From Opitutaceae bacterium (GTDB taxonomy: Bacteria > Verrucomicrobiota > Verrucomicrobiia > Opitutales > Opitutaceae): a DNA stretch of 33,273 bases. The notes beneath the pieces were generated by a model. It did not search any database. It saw only the letters and a list, made by a program, of their open reading frames with translations, and was not told the origin of the DNA. Below are positions 8,797 to 16,647 of the stretch, one piece after another. The stretch is from the NCBI GenBank assembly GCA_003164715.1, contig PLTZ01000031.1, forward strand, positions 1-33,273, in the 5' to 3' direction. Each line of letters opens with the position of its first letter. The stretch's first letter is position 1. The position numbers and the translations under genes are program-made.

Positions 8797-8986
8797 TGGG
8801 ATGGATCGGCCGCGGCACCCTGACCCAAGGGATCGGGGGCGAGCCTGAGGAGGGCAACATTGTGGAACGCCGGCTGCCAAATGTCCATCCTTGGTGGCAA
8901 GCGCGACTCTTGTAAGTTTGGGGAGTTTCCCCACGCTGGCCCCGAATCAGCCCCTCTCCCGCCAACAGAGAAGAGTAAGGAGATCC
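8797..8986. promoter_or_regulatory. Divergent promoter region between the iorA-like and GH13 genes
   Basis: This 190-base gap separates two divergently read genes and must hold both promoters. The plus-strand gene has a clear ribosome site TAAGGAG at 8976-8982, four bases before its ATG. I see no convincing -35/-10 pair and no operator palindrome. Confidence 0.4.
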
Positions 8987-10672
8987 ATGAAGGCGTTTTT
9001 GACCTGCCGGTTGCCGGCGATACCCATTTGCGAAGGCCCGCCGATGACGCGGCGGGTTCATGCGCGGAGGTCGGCCTTCGCCAAGTCGCTCCTTATGTTA
9101 GCCGTTGGGGCGCTCGTGGCGCTCGGTTGCGGTTGCGGGACCGTGCCCGCCGCGGGTGGGCCGGGCGCCAAGGATGAGATCTTCTACCTGATCTTCGTCA
9201 GGAGCTTTCGCGACAGTAACGGCGACACCAAGGGCGACCTCAGGGGCATCGAGGACGAGCTGGACTATCTCCAGGGCCTCGGGGTCACCACGATCGTGCT
9301 GACCCCGCTGTACAAGTCGCCATTCTACCATAGCTACTTCGCGACGGATTTCTCGAGGATCGATCCGGCCTACGGGACGGAGGCCGACTTCCGCCGCCTG
9401 GTGCGGGCGCTGCACGGGCGCGGGATGAAGATCTTCATCGACGAGGAGGTGCAGTACGTCACCGCGGATCACGAATGGTACAGGGACGCGATCGACAACC
9501 CGAAATCGCGATTCAGCCGCTTCATCCCGTTCCGAGGGCCGGGAAATACGCTGCCCGAGTCCGGCCCCTACGGTCTGCTCGACCTTCCGTCCTACGACGG
9601 GACGAAGGTCCGCGTCGCCACGGTGAACCTGTACGATCCCGGGGTGCTGGAGTACCAGACGAGGATGTTCGAGTACTGGATGAACCCGGGCGGAGCAAAT
9701 GCCGACGACGGCGTCGACGGCTTCAGGATCGACCACATGATGGACGACCTCGACTCAAGGAAGATCCTGGTCAACCTGTTCGCGCGGTTCTGGACCCCGC
9801 TATTCGAGAAGCTGAGGGCCGAGAATCCCCATGTCCGGATCCTTGCGGAGCAGGCCGACTGGGGCTACGGCGACGACTTCCTCATCCGCGGGGGCGTCGA
9901 CCTGGTGTACGACTTCCCGCTGCGCGGGGCGATCGTGTCGTTCGACAAGAAGAAGATCACCGGGGCGGTGGCCGAGACCTGGAGGAGGACGCCGGCGGGC
10001 AAGGGGCAGCTCATCTTTATCGAGAACCATGACACGAACCGCTTTGCATCCGAGGTCGGCGGGGACGTGCGCCGCGAGAGGGTGGGCGCCGCCCTGAACC
10101 TGCTGCTCAAGGGGATCCCGCTCATCTATTACGGCCAGGAGCTCGGCATGGAGGGCAGGCAGTTCCACGGGTGGAATTCGGACGCCAACGACATTCCGGT
10201 GCGGGAGGCCTTTCCCTGGACGGAGACCGTCGGACCCGGGATGGCCGTGTGGTACAAGGACTCGGGGCCCTGGTGGACCCGGAGCCCGCTGGAAAAGGGC
10301 GGCTACGTCTCGCTCGAGGCCGAGGCGAAGGATCCCGGCTCGCTCCTGGCCTACTACAAGGGCCTGATCGCGCTCCGAAGGACGCATCCCGAACTGGTGT
10401 CCGGGGACCAGGCGATTCTGGCGGACGATAATGACCGCGTGTTCGTGTTCGAGCGCTTCAGCGGAGCGCGCCGGACCCTGGTTGCGGTCAATCTCTCCAA
10501 CGCGCCCGCGACTGCGCGCGTGGCCGCGAGCGAGGCCGCTCCCGCGCCGCAGGCCGCGCTGCTGCGCAACGCCGCCACGGGGGACGCGCTCGCCCGCGGC
10601 GGCGACGGAAGCTTCGCCATCGCGCTGCAGCCGTACGGCGTTGGCATTTTCGAGGTTTCGCCGCCGAACTAG
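8987..10672 (+). CDS. Exported GH13 alpha-amylase family protein
   Basis: A 561-residue GH13 glycosidase with a hydrophobic export signal (about 28-49) ending in LGCGCG, which may be a lipoprotein cleavage site. The barrel carries the nucleophile in GFRIDH (D249), the acid/base in ILAEQ (E288) and the third aspartate in ENHD (D349). Region I is atypical: KIFIDEEVQY replaces the usual DxVxNH, so the conserved Asn-His pair is absent. A C-terminal beta domain (about 470-561) follows. I chose ATG 8987 for its TAAGGAG site; ATG 9044 is a reasonable alternative that would give a more compact signal. It probably cleaves or transfers alpha-glucosides outside the cytoplasm. The Gfo/Idh/MocA gene follows 58 bases later on the same strand. 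Confidence 0.87.
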   Translation: MKAFLTCRLPAIPICEGPPMTRRVHARRSAFAKSLLMLAVGALVALGCGCGTVPAAGGPGAKDEIFYLIFVRSFRDSNGDTKGDLRGIEDELDYLQGLGVTTIVLTPLYKSPFYHSYFATDFSRIDPAYGTEADFRRLVRALHGRGMKIFIDEEVQYVTADHEWYRDAIDNPKSRFSRFIPFRGPGNTLPESGPYGLLDLPSYDGTKVRVATVNLYDPGVLEYQTRMFEYWMNPGGANADDGVDGFRIDHMMDDLDSRKILVNLFARFWTPLFEKLRAENPHVRILAEQADWGYGDDFLIRGGVDLVYDFPLRGAIVSFDKKKITGAVAETWRRTPAGKGQLIFIENHDTNRFASEVGGDVRRERVGAALNLLLKGIPLIYYGQELGMEGRQFHGWNSDANDIPVREAFPWTETVGPGMAVWYKDSGPWWTRSPLEKGGYVSLEAEAKDPGSLLAYYKGLIALRRTHPELVSGDQAILADDNDRVFVFERFSGARRTLVAVNLSNAPATARVAASEAAPAPQAALLRNAATGDALARGGDGSFAIALQPYGVGIFEVSPPN

Positions 10673-10676
10673 GCGC

Positions 10677-10691
10677 GCCCGGAACCCGGGC
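10677..10691 (+). terminator. Short GC hairpin after the GH13 gene
   Basis: GCCCGG (10677-10682) pairs with CCGGGC (10686-10691) around a 3-base loop, starting 5 bases after the GH13 stop. No T-run follows. It could weaken read-through into the next gene, which is on the same strand. Confidence 0.3.
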
Positions 10692-10730
10692 CGTCACCCA
10701 GCAAAGGCATCATGAACCGACCGTCCCGCC

Positions 10731-11801
10731 ATGAGCGACACACCCAAAGGTAGGACGCCCGTGCGCGTTGCCATCATCGGCACGGGGAGCATGGCGCACA
10801 CGCATGCCGCCCAGTTCCTCGGCTTGAGCGGCTGCCGCCTGGTCGCCGCATGCGACGTCGACCGGCCGCGTGCGGAGGCCTTCGCCATGAAGTTCGCAAT
10901 CCCTAAGGTATTCACCGGGGTCGACGCGCTGATCAAAGGGGCCGAATTCGACGCCGCCTCGGTCGTTACGCCGGACGCCCAGCACGCCCCCACCGCTCTG
11001 CGGTGCCTGCGCTCCGGGAAACACGTCCTTTGCGAGAAGCCGCTGGCGACGAGCTATCGCGAGGCGCTCCGGATGGTCGCCGCTGCGCGGCGCGCCGGCA
11101 CCGTCAACATGGTCAACCTCTCCTACCGCAACTGGGCCGCCCTCGAGGGCGTGGCGGATGCCGTGCGCCGCGGGGAGATAGGGGAGGTGCGCCATGTCGA
11201 GGCCAGCTACCTCCAGGGTTGGCTCCTGAGCAGCACCTGGGGGGATTGGCGGAGGACCCCGGCCCTCCTGTGGAGGCTGTCGACCCGCCATGGCAGTCGC
11301 GGTGTCCTGGGGGACTTGGGCGTGCACCTGGTGGATTTTGCGACCTACCCGGCGGGGCCGATCTCCCGGGTTCATTGCAGACTCAAGACCTATGCGAAGG
11401 CCAGGGGCGGCCGTGTCGGGGGCTACGTGCTCGACGCGAACGATTCGGCGGTGATGGTGGCCGAGTTCGCTAATGGCGCGATCGGCACCCTGCACACCAC
11501 GCGCTGGTGCGGCGGGCACGAGAACCATCTCTTCCTGCGCATCGCGGGCAGCAAGGGGACGGTTGAGATGGACTCCGAACGCTCGACCGCGCGGTACCGG
11601 ATCTGCGCGGGCGCCGACCTTGACGGCGCCAGATGGCGCGAGAGGAACGGGCGGCTCGTTCCCGATATCTACCGGCGCTTCATTGCCGCGATCCGGTCGG
11701 GCGGCCCATACGCCCCGGACTTCGCGCGCGGGGCCGCCGTCCAGAAGGTCCTTGAGGCATGCTTTGCGTCCGACGCCCGCGGCGTTCCCGTGAAGGTTTG
11801 A
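10731..11801 (+). CDS. Gfo/Idh/MocA family oxidoreductase
   Basis: A 356-residue NAD(P)-dependent sugar dehydrogenase-like protein. The N-terminal Rossmann domain has GTGSMA (17-22) for dinucleotide binding and ends in CEKP (101-104), the family's conserved lysine-proline. The C-terminal domain carries LGDLGVHLVD (193-202), with D195 and H199 in the positions of the catalytic pair of the family. Members oxidise or epimerise sugars, inositols and sugar acids in the cytoplasm. It follows the GH13 gene by 58 bases and may share its transcript. A decayed fragment related to it at the 83 percent nucleotide level lies at 14756-14818. No signal peptide. Substrate unknown. Confidence 0.9.
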   Translation: MSDTPKGRTPVRVAIIGTGSMAHTHAAQFLGLSGCRLVAACDVDRPRAEAFAMKFAIPKVFTGVDALIKGAEFDAASVVTPDAQHAPTALRCLRSGKHVLCEKPLATSYREALRMVAAARRAGTVNMVNLSYRNWAALEGVADAVRRGEIGEVRHVEASYLQGWLLSSTWGDWRRTPALLWRLSTRHGSRGVLGDLGVHLVDFATYPAGPISRVHCRLKTYAKARGGRVGGYVLDANDSAVMVAEFANGAIGTLHTTRWCGGHENHLFLRIAGSKGTVEMDSERSTARYRICAGADLDGARWRERNGRLVPDIYRRFIAAIRSGGPYAPDFARGAAVQKVLEACFASDARGVPVKV

Positions 11802-11845
11802 GCCACATCGGGGATTCCCGCGCCTGGGGCCCATTCCGGGCACCC

Positions 11846-11892
11846 CGCCCTGAAGGGCGCCTGGTTCACCGCGGCCGGACTCCCAACCGGCC
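11846..11892. terminator. Candidate terminator hairpins between convergent genes
   Basis: Two GC hairpins lie in the 178-base gap between convergent genes. CGCCC-TGAA-GGGCG spans 11846-11859, and GGCCGG (11873-11878) pairs with CCGGCC (11887-11892) around an 8-base loop. Neither is followed by a T-run on either strand. The rest of the gap shows nothing recognisable. Confidence 0.3.
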
Positions 11893-11979
11893 TCTTCAGA
11901 GGCAATGGCACGAAACTTGCCGCCTCCGGGGCCTCGAATGCCTCCTTGGAGAGAGTGGATTGCTATGCAGGTCGGGGAC

Positions 11980-14289
11980 CTACTGCACGAGGTAGACCTC
12001 GATTAGCGCCGCGCCGCCATAGCCGCTCACACTGGAGACCTGGGCCGTGTAGCCGCCCGGGGCAAGCGTGACAAGAATCGCCGAGTCCTCGCTTGTCGGG
12101 TCGTTCCAGGCGAAGGCCCCGACCCGCGCCGCCGCGCTTGCGATTTGCGAATCCCCGCCCCAGCCGAGATTCGAGGCGATCAGGTTCTGGTTGCCGTCAA
12201 AGAGCTGAAGCTGGGGGTCGGCAATCGTTGCCTGGACACCGAATGCCGCGAGGGCAGGTCCCGACGCGCGGATTAGGACCGTGTCGGCGGTTGTCCCCGA
12301 GATGACAAAGCCCGCGATCAATATGTTGTCGCCGGCGGCGACGAAACCGCGGGAGGACACGTTGACGAGCTGGCTGCCCGTGCCGCCAGCGTCGGCGTCA
12401 TAGATCTCCGCGAGGGCCACGCCGTTTGCGTAAGAGGCGACGGCGATCTGCGAGGTGTAGCCCCCGGCGGGCAGCGTGATCTTGACCGCACAATCGGCAG
12501 ATCCCTGGGGGAGCCCGAATGCGCCCACCTGGGCGAAGTCGCCGCTCGTCGCGTCGACCGGGGACGCCTTCCCTGACCATGAAGCCGCGGGCTGCGTCGG
12601 GGCGTTCTGCCAGCCGGTGTCAACGGTGATCAGACTGGGCGGACTTCCTGCGTCATAGAGCGAGAGGATCGGGGTCTGCAGCGCGTCGGAAAGCCCGAAG
12701 GAGGCGAGCGCGGGCCCGATGCCGCGCAACACGAGGGACTTTGGGCCCTGTCCTCGGATGACGAATCCGGCCGTCAGGGCCTCCGGAATGGCGTTGAGAC
12801 CTTCCGAGACGTAGGCGCGGGTGGAAAGGTTGATGATGCGGCCGGGGTCCGCGCTTGAGACGACGGTCAGGGCCGCCGCGGAGCTGGTTACGCTTCCCGT
12901 ACTGTTGGTGACCGTGCACGCGTAATCCCCGGCGTTTGCCGTCGTCACGCCTCCGTAGATGAACAGCGTCGGGGAGGACGAGCCTGATATGCCGTTTCCG
13001 TCCGACAGGGGCGCGCCATTGAACGACCAGGCGTAACCCGGGGAGGGCCTGCCGTTCGCCGCCGCGTTGAACACGACGGGCGAGCCGAAGTTCACCGTCT
13101 GGGGCCGTGGCGCGGCCGTGATCGACGGGGCGACCGCGCTCGGCACGCCATCCAGCACCACCACGGTGCCGTCCGCGTCGCCGCATGCGACGTAGACCCT
13201 GTTCGTGGTCGGGTTCACGACGACCCCGAAGGGGTAGCTCCCCGCGTAGACCGTGGATGAGGTGTTGGTAAAGCCGTCTATCACCGTCACGCTTCCCGCG
13301 GCGTCCAGGTTTGCGACGTAGATCACGTTTGTCACCGGGTTTACCGCGATTGCAGCCGGAATGCGTCCCGTCACGATCAGCGATGTGGCCCTCGTGGCTC
13401 CATCGATTGCCATCACGCTCCCGTTGCCGTCGTCGTTCACAGCATAGATCTTGTTTGTCGTGGCATTCACGGCGATGGCCACGAATTGGAATCCCGTGCC
13501 GACGCTGGAGTACCTGTCGGTCGCCCCGTCGATGATCGATACCGCGCTGCCGTCCAGGTTCGCGACATAGACCATGTTGGTCGCCGAGTCCACGGCGATG
13601 GCGCTGGGATAGGCGCCGGGCGTGCCCGTCGCAGATAAGGAATTTGTGGCCCCGTCGACTACCAGCACGCTGCCGCCCTCATAGGGGTCCAGGATGAAGA
13701 TCTTGTTTGTCACCGGATTCACCGCGATGGCGGCGGGAAAGGTGTTCGGGGCGATAGTCGTTGTCGTGTTGGTGGCCCCATCGATCACCGTCACGTTGCC
13801 GTAGATGATGTCGACGCTGTTCGTGTTGCTGACGTAGATCTTGTTTGTCGCCGAATTCACGGCGATGGCGTTTGGGCCCATTCCAATGGCGACGGTCGAC
13901 GTCGAGTTTGTGGCGCCGTCGATCACCGTCATGGTGTTGCTGGCGTTGTTTGTGACGTAGATCTTGTTCGTCACCGTGTTCACGCCGATCGCGTTGGGAC
14001 CTGTTCCCACCGCGACCTTGGTCGTGGCGTTCGTCGCCCCATCGATCACCGTCACGTAGTTGCCGGAACTGCTGGCGACATAGATCTTGTTTGTCACCGG
14101 GTTCAGAGCCACTGCGGAGGGAGCGGGCCCCGTAGCGATGGTGGTTACCACCTGCTGCGCCAGGGCTGGCAGGCCCGTGCCTGCCGCGACAAGGAGGCAT
14201 GCGAGCCGCACCAACGCGGCACGGAGGGCCGCTGCCAGGTCAGCTGGCCGGCCGGGCCGATCAATCCGGCGCGATGGGGACGCTTGCAT
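11980..14289 (-). CDS. Secreted YVTN beta-propeller / Ig-like protein with two C-terminal modules
   Basis: A 769-residue exported protein. A basic N-terminus and hydrophobic stretch (about 18-45, ending in ALA) form the signal. Residues 46-385 hold eight repeats of about 42 residues with the core NPVTNKIYV...VTVIDGATN, the YVTN-type propeller repeat. An Ig-like domain follows (about 387-483, with a GDYACTVTN strand). The C-terminal 285 residues are two copies of a roughly 140-residue module with the pattern NLSTRAYV...GFVI...LRGIGPAL...FG, seen in many secreted proteins of Opitutus-like bacteria. The start ATG 14289 gives a sensible signal; the frame stays open upstream but without family similarity. 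No catalytic residues are seen; a binding, adhesion or scaffolding role outside the cell is plausible. No PEP-CTERM or LPXTG signal. Confidence 0.85.
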   Translation of the reverse strand: MQASPSRRIDRPGRPADLAAALRAALVRLACLLVAAGTGLPALAQQVVTTIATGPAPSAVALNPVTNKIYVASSSGNYVTVIDGATNATTKVAVGTGPNAIGVNTVTNKIYVTNNASNTMTVIDGATNSTSTVAIGMGPNAIAVNSATNKIYVSNTNSVDIIYGNVTVIDGATNTTTTIAPNTFPAAIAVNPVTNKIFILDPYEGGSVLVVDGATNSLSATGTPGAYPSAIAVDSATNMVYVANLDGSAVSIIDGATDRYSSVGTGFQFVAIAVNATTNKIYAVNDDGNGSVMAIDGATRATSLIVTGRIPAAIAVNPVTNVIYVANLDAAGSVTVIDGFTNTSSTVYAGSYPFGVVVNPTTNRVYVACGDADGTVVVLDGVPSAVAPSITAAPRPQTVNFGSPVVFNAAANGRPSPGYAWSFNGAPLSDGNGISGSSSPTLFIYGGVTTANAGDYACTVTNSTGSVTSSAAALTVVSSADPGRIINLSTRAYVSEGLNAIPEALTAGFVIRGQGPKSLVLRGIGPALASFGLSDALQTPILSLYDAGSPPSLITVDTGWQNAPTQPAASWSGKASPVDATSGDFAQVGAFGLPQGSADCAVKITLPAGGYTSQIAVASYANGVALAEIYDADAGGTGSQLVNVSSRGFVAAGDNILIAGFVISGTTADTVLIRASGPALAAFGVQATIADPQLQLFDGNQNLIASNLGWGGDSQIASAAARVGAFAWNDPTSEDSAILVTLAPGGYTAQVSSVSGYGGAALIEVYLVQ
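13135..14154 (-). repeat. Eight tandem coding repeats of the YVTN propeller
   Basis: Eight in-frame repeats of about 117-138 bases encode the propeller blades of the surrounding gene. At nucleotide level the blocks encoding TNKIYV and VIDGATN recur almost unchanged (for example TAGATCTTGTTTGT several times between 13440 and 14095). The repeat number could change by recombination. Confidence 0.85.
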
Positions 14290-14499
14290 GATTGGGGATG
14301 GTTCCGGTCTGATTGTCCGCGGTCGCTCCTGCGGTCCGGGGCGTACAGATGCGTGCGTGGAGATTCGTGGGTTTTCGCTGGGCTTCAGGAGGTATTTTTT
14401 GCATGCGCCGTGCCACATGTCCCGAATCAGCACTAAACCATTTTGGAGAAATGGGTAACAATTTCTGCGGCATGCCACCCGTATTGCGACATGGGAGGG

Positions 14500-14519
14500 A
14501 ACGGTTGTGTGCAACCGTT
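14500..14519. promoter_or_regulatory. Perfect inverted repeat upstream of the propeller gene
   Basis: AACGGTTG and CAACCGTT form a perfect 8-bp dyad around the centre TGTG. It lies about 210 bases before the start of the propeller gene on the opposite side from any other gene. It could be an operator or a hairpin in a long leader. It is a single copy, so function is open. Confidence 0.4.
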
Positions 14520-14747
14520 GCGGGATTCCGGCGAGATTTTGGATTTGTGACATCCACCCAATCCGGCGCGTTCGCACCCAGGGCGTTGAACCTGCCGTCG
14601 AAGCGGCTGCGGTGGGGCGCCGGGTGGCATTGTGTCCTGGATGCAGGGAGCCGTTGCACGGCGACGAAGAAGACATGGCCAACCCGGACCCACAGATGCA
14701 GCCGAACCGAGGCTTCCTTCCGGCGCACGGCGTCGCAGATTCGCGTG

Positions 14748-14818
14748 AACCCGCCGGCAACCGCGGCTTCCTGGGGGATTTGGGCGTGTACCTCGTGGAC
14801 TTAGCCACCTATCCGGCG
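14748..14818 (+). pseudogene. Fragment of a Gfo/Idh/MocA oxidoreductase gene
   Basis: The stretch encodes GNRGFLGDLGVYLVDLATYPA, the same 21-residue segment as in the intact gene at 10731-11801 (17 of 21 residues identical). Over 14756-14818 I count 52 of 63 bases identical. Upstream the match continues over a few bases (ACCCGCC) after a 2-base gap, and then is lost on both sides. The residue matching catalytic H199 is tyrosine. No frame of useful length surrounds it, so it is a relic of a second gene copy or of a related gene. It ends 10 bases before the stop of the convergent adenosine-specific kinase gene. Confidence 0.7.
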
Positions 14819-14827
14819 CCCGCGGCC

Positions 14828-15313
14828 TCATTGTTTATAGCCGATCTGCCGTAGGAATCCCTTCCGCCAGGCGATGTCCGCCTCGCCCTCGACGCCCTTC
14901 GGACCGGAGCCGTCGATAACGCCGACAACCCCGCGGCCGAGTTCCGTCGCCGCCACAATCACCTCAGTCGGGTTCGCCGTGGCGCAGACGATGTGGCAGA
15001 CCTCCGGCACGGCCTTCAGCGCGTTGAGGACGTTCACGGGGAAGAACCCGTCTGCGAGAAACACGAAGAACGTGTGGCCCGCGCCGACCGCAAGCGCGTT
15101 CGTCTTTGCCAACTCTATCATGGTGGCATCGGTGCCGGACCAGCGCACGAGGCACTTCCCCGATGCCTCGCAGAACGCCAGGCCGAACTTGATGCCCGGA
15201 ACCGTGTTCACGAGCGCCTCGTGCACGTCCTCGACCGTCTTGATGAAGTGGGCTTGGCCGAGGATGAAGTTGGTGGTTTCCGGCTTTCCGATCCTGACCG
15301 TGGTCAGCTGCAT
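14828..15313 (-). CDS. Adenosine-specific kinase family protein
   Basis: A 161-residue protein of the small family described in archaea as adenosine-specific kinase. Conserved blocks are present in order: FGLAFCEASGKCLVR (43-57), a GHTFFVFL strand (79-86), FPVNVLN (91-97), EVCHIVCATANP (104-115) and GRGVVGVIDG (127-136). The length matches the family. The start is ATG 15313, where the family begins (MQLTTVRIGKPE); earlier in-frame starts add an unrelated arginine-rich stretch. An AAAGGCAGG stretch sits 6-14 bases upstream. It is cytoplasmic and may phosphorylate adenosine, or bind a nucleotide. The O-methyltransferase gene upstream on the same strand is 163 bases away; both may belong to nucleoside or SAM by-product handling, but that is speculation. 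Confidence 0.9.
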   Translation of the reverse strand: MQLTTVRIGKPETTNFILGQAHFIKTVEDVHEALVNTVPGIKFGLAFCEASGKCLVRWSGTDATMIELAKTNALAVGAGHTFFVFLADGFFPVNVLNALKAVPEVCHIVCATANPTEVIVAATELGRGVVGVIDGSGPKGVEGEADIAWRKGFLRQIGYKQ

Positions 15314-15476
15314 GGCGCGCCTGCCTTTCGTATTTTTGTTGGCTCTTCTTCCGCCCGATGAACCCACCCGGCGGACGGGGTCCTGTTCGGATCCAGCTTC
15401 TCGCACCCCAGCCGCGAGCCGTCAAGGGCAGGGGAGCCCCCGAGGGGAGCGTGATGCCGTCATTGGCCTAAGACCG

Positions 15477-16475
15477 TCAATTGCGCCTGGTTGCGATCAC
15501 GACGGAATCGTTTCCTTCGCCGTGGAGAACGAGCCGCGCCCCGACGAATCCGGCCTGCCGGAGATCCGCCTTCAGCTCGCCAAACGTGAAGGTGCCCCCC
15601 GTCGGCGTTCCCACGAGCATGTTGACCGCGAACAGGGCGCCCGCGCGGGGTGCCGTGCGGGATTCCTTCATTACAACATCCCTTATCGCGATTCGCCCTC
15701 TAGGCTCCAGCGCGCGGAATACCCTCCGGAAGAGCTCCCGATTCTGCTGCCTTGAATTCTGGTGGACGATGGCGCTGACCCAGGCAAGGTCGGCTCCCAT
15801 AGGGAGTTCGTCCCGGTAGAAGTCGCCCGCCACGAGCCGAACCCTTCCGGCCGGCGTGGCCTTTCCCAGCCGCCTTCGGGCCATCGCTATGACGTGCGGG
15901 AGGTCGAAGATCGTTGCCCTGCTCTTGGGATTGGACGCCAGAAATGCGAGGGTCCACGTTCCGGAGGCCCCGCCGACATCCAGAAGATGCTTGAACGGCA
16001 TCGGCTGGATCCTCCGGATGAGCCCGGGGGCTGTGCAGGAGCTAAGGTCGTGCATGCCTCCGATGAAGGCCGCGGTGTCCTTCCTCATGCCCCGGACGCT
16101 TGGAACGCGTTCCGCAGGCCGGCCCGTTCTCGCCACCCTGGCCAGTTGGGCCCATCGGCGCATGCAATTGGCGTGATGCTGGCTCATGGCCAGAACGCTC
16201 CTGCTCCCACCGGCCGTCAAAACCGAGGCGACGTCCGGGGGCACGCCGTAGCGCCCTCCTCTTTTCCTGAGCAGGTCCATGGCGGCGAGGGCGTCCAGCA
16301 CGACTGTAACGGCGCGCAGGTCGCCCCTGACCCGTCGTGCGATCTGTCCCGCAGTCAGCCGGCGACCGGCTAACGCGCCAAAAAGCTCGAGGTCGGCCGC
16401 CGCCGCGAGCACGCATGGTTCACGGTACCCGCTTGCCAAAGCCAGGACTTTGCTAGCGGTCCAATTGCTCCTCAT
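15477..16475 (-). CDS. SAM-dependent O-methyltransferase (winged-helix type)
   Basis: A 332-residue methyltransferase of the plant-COMT/hydroxyneurosporene type. Residues 8-90 form the winged-helix dimerisation domain (ALASGYREPCVLAAAADLELF is split over 12-32). The catalytic domain has the SAM-binding loop LLDVGGASGTW (164-174), an acidic strand end (IFDLP, 189-193), GDFYRDELP (217-225), and a histidine (H238) in the region of the catalytic base. The start ATG 16475 fits the family; the upstream open frame has no similarity and runs antisense into the next gene. It diverges from the AmmeMemoRadiSam cassette across 172 bases. The acceptor is unknown; bacterial members methylate polyketides, phenols or carotenoid hydroxyls. 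Confidence 0.87.
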   Translation of the reverse strand: MRSNWTASKVLALASGYREPCVLAAAADLELFGALAGRRLTAGQIARRVRGDLRAVTVVLDALAAMDLLRKRGGRYGVPPDVASVLTAGGSRSVLAMSQHHANCMRRWAQLARVARTGRPAERVPSVRGMRKDTAAFIGGMHDLSSCTAPGLIRRIQPMPFKHLLDVGGASGTWTLAFLASNPKSRATIFDLPHVIAMARRRLGKATPAGRVRLVAGDFYRDELPMGADLAWVSAIVHQNSRQQNRELFRRVFRALEPRGRIAIRDVVMKESRTAPRAGALFAVNMLVGTPTGGTFTFGELKADLRQAGFVGARLVLHGEGNDSVVIATRRN

Positions 16476-16647
16476 GAGAACAATCTGACCCGAAACGAGG
16501 CGCACGACAATCCCATCCGGGGCAGGCCATGCGGCAGAAACCCCGAATGGACGCTGCCCCGTTGGTCCAGCCGGCTGTCCAATCTTGGCATTGTCTGCAG
16601 GGGGATTTGGGGATAACATATTCGAGTCGGAAGGAGATGGGGACTTT

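Larger units (their letters stand above)
14290..14827. other. 538-base gap: upstream region of the propeller gene plus a gene remnant
   Basis: No intact gene is supported here. The part from 14380 to 14560 is AT-richer than its surroundings and probably holds the minus-strand promoter of the propeller gene, but I see no clear -35/-10 pair. It contains a perfect dyad at 14500-14519. The right end (14748-14818) is a fragment of a Gfo/Idh/MocA oxidoreductase gene. Between about 14560 and 14745 I see nothing recognisable. Confidence 0.5.

Noticed and set aside
13135-14154. Regular repeats that might be read as a CRISPR array
   Set aside because: The repeats are about 117-138 bases, imperfect, in frame and encode propeller blades. 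There are no short constant repeats with unique spacers and no cas genes.
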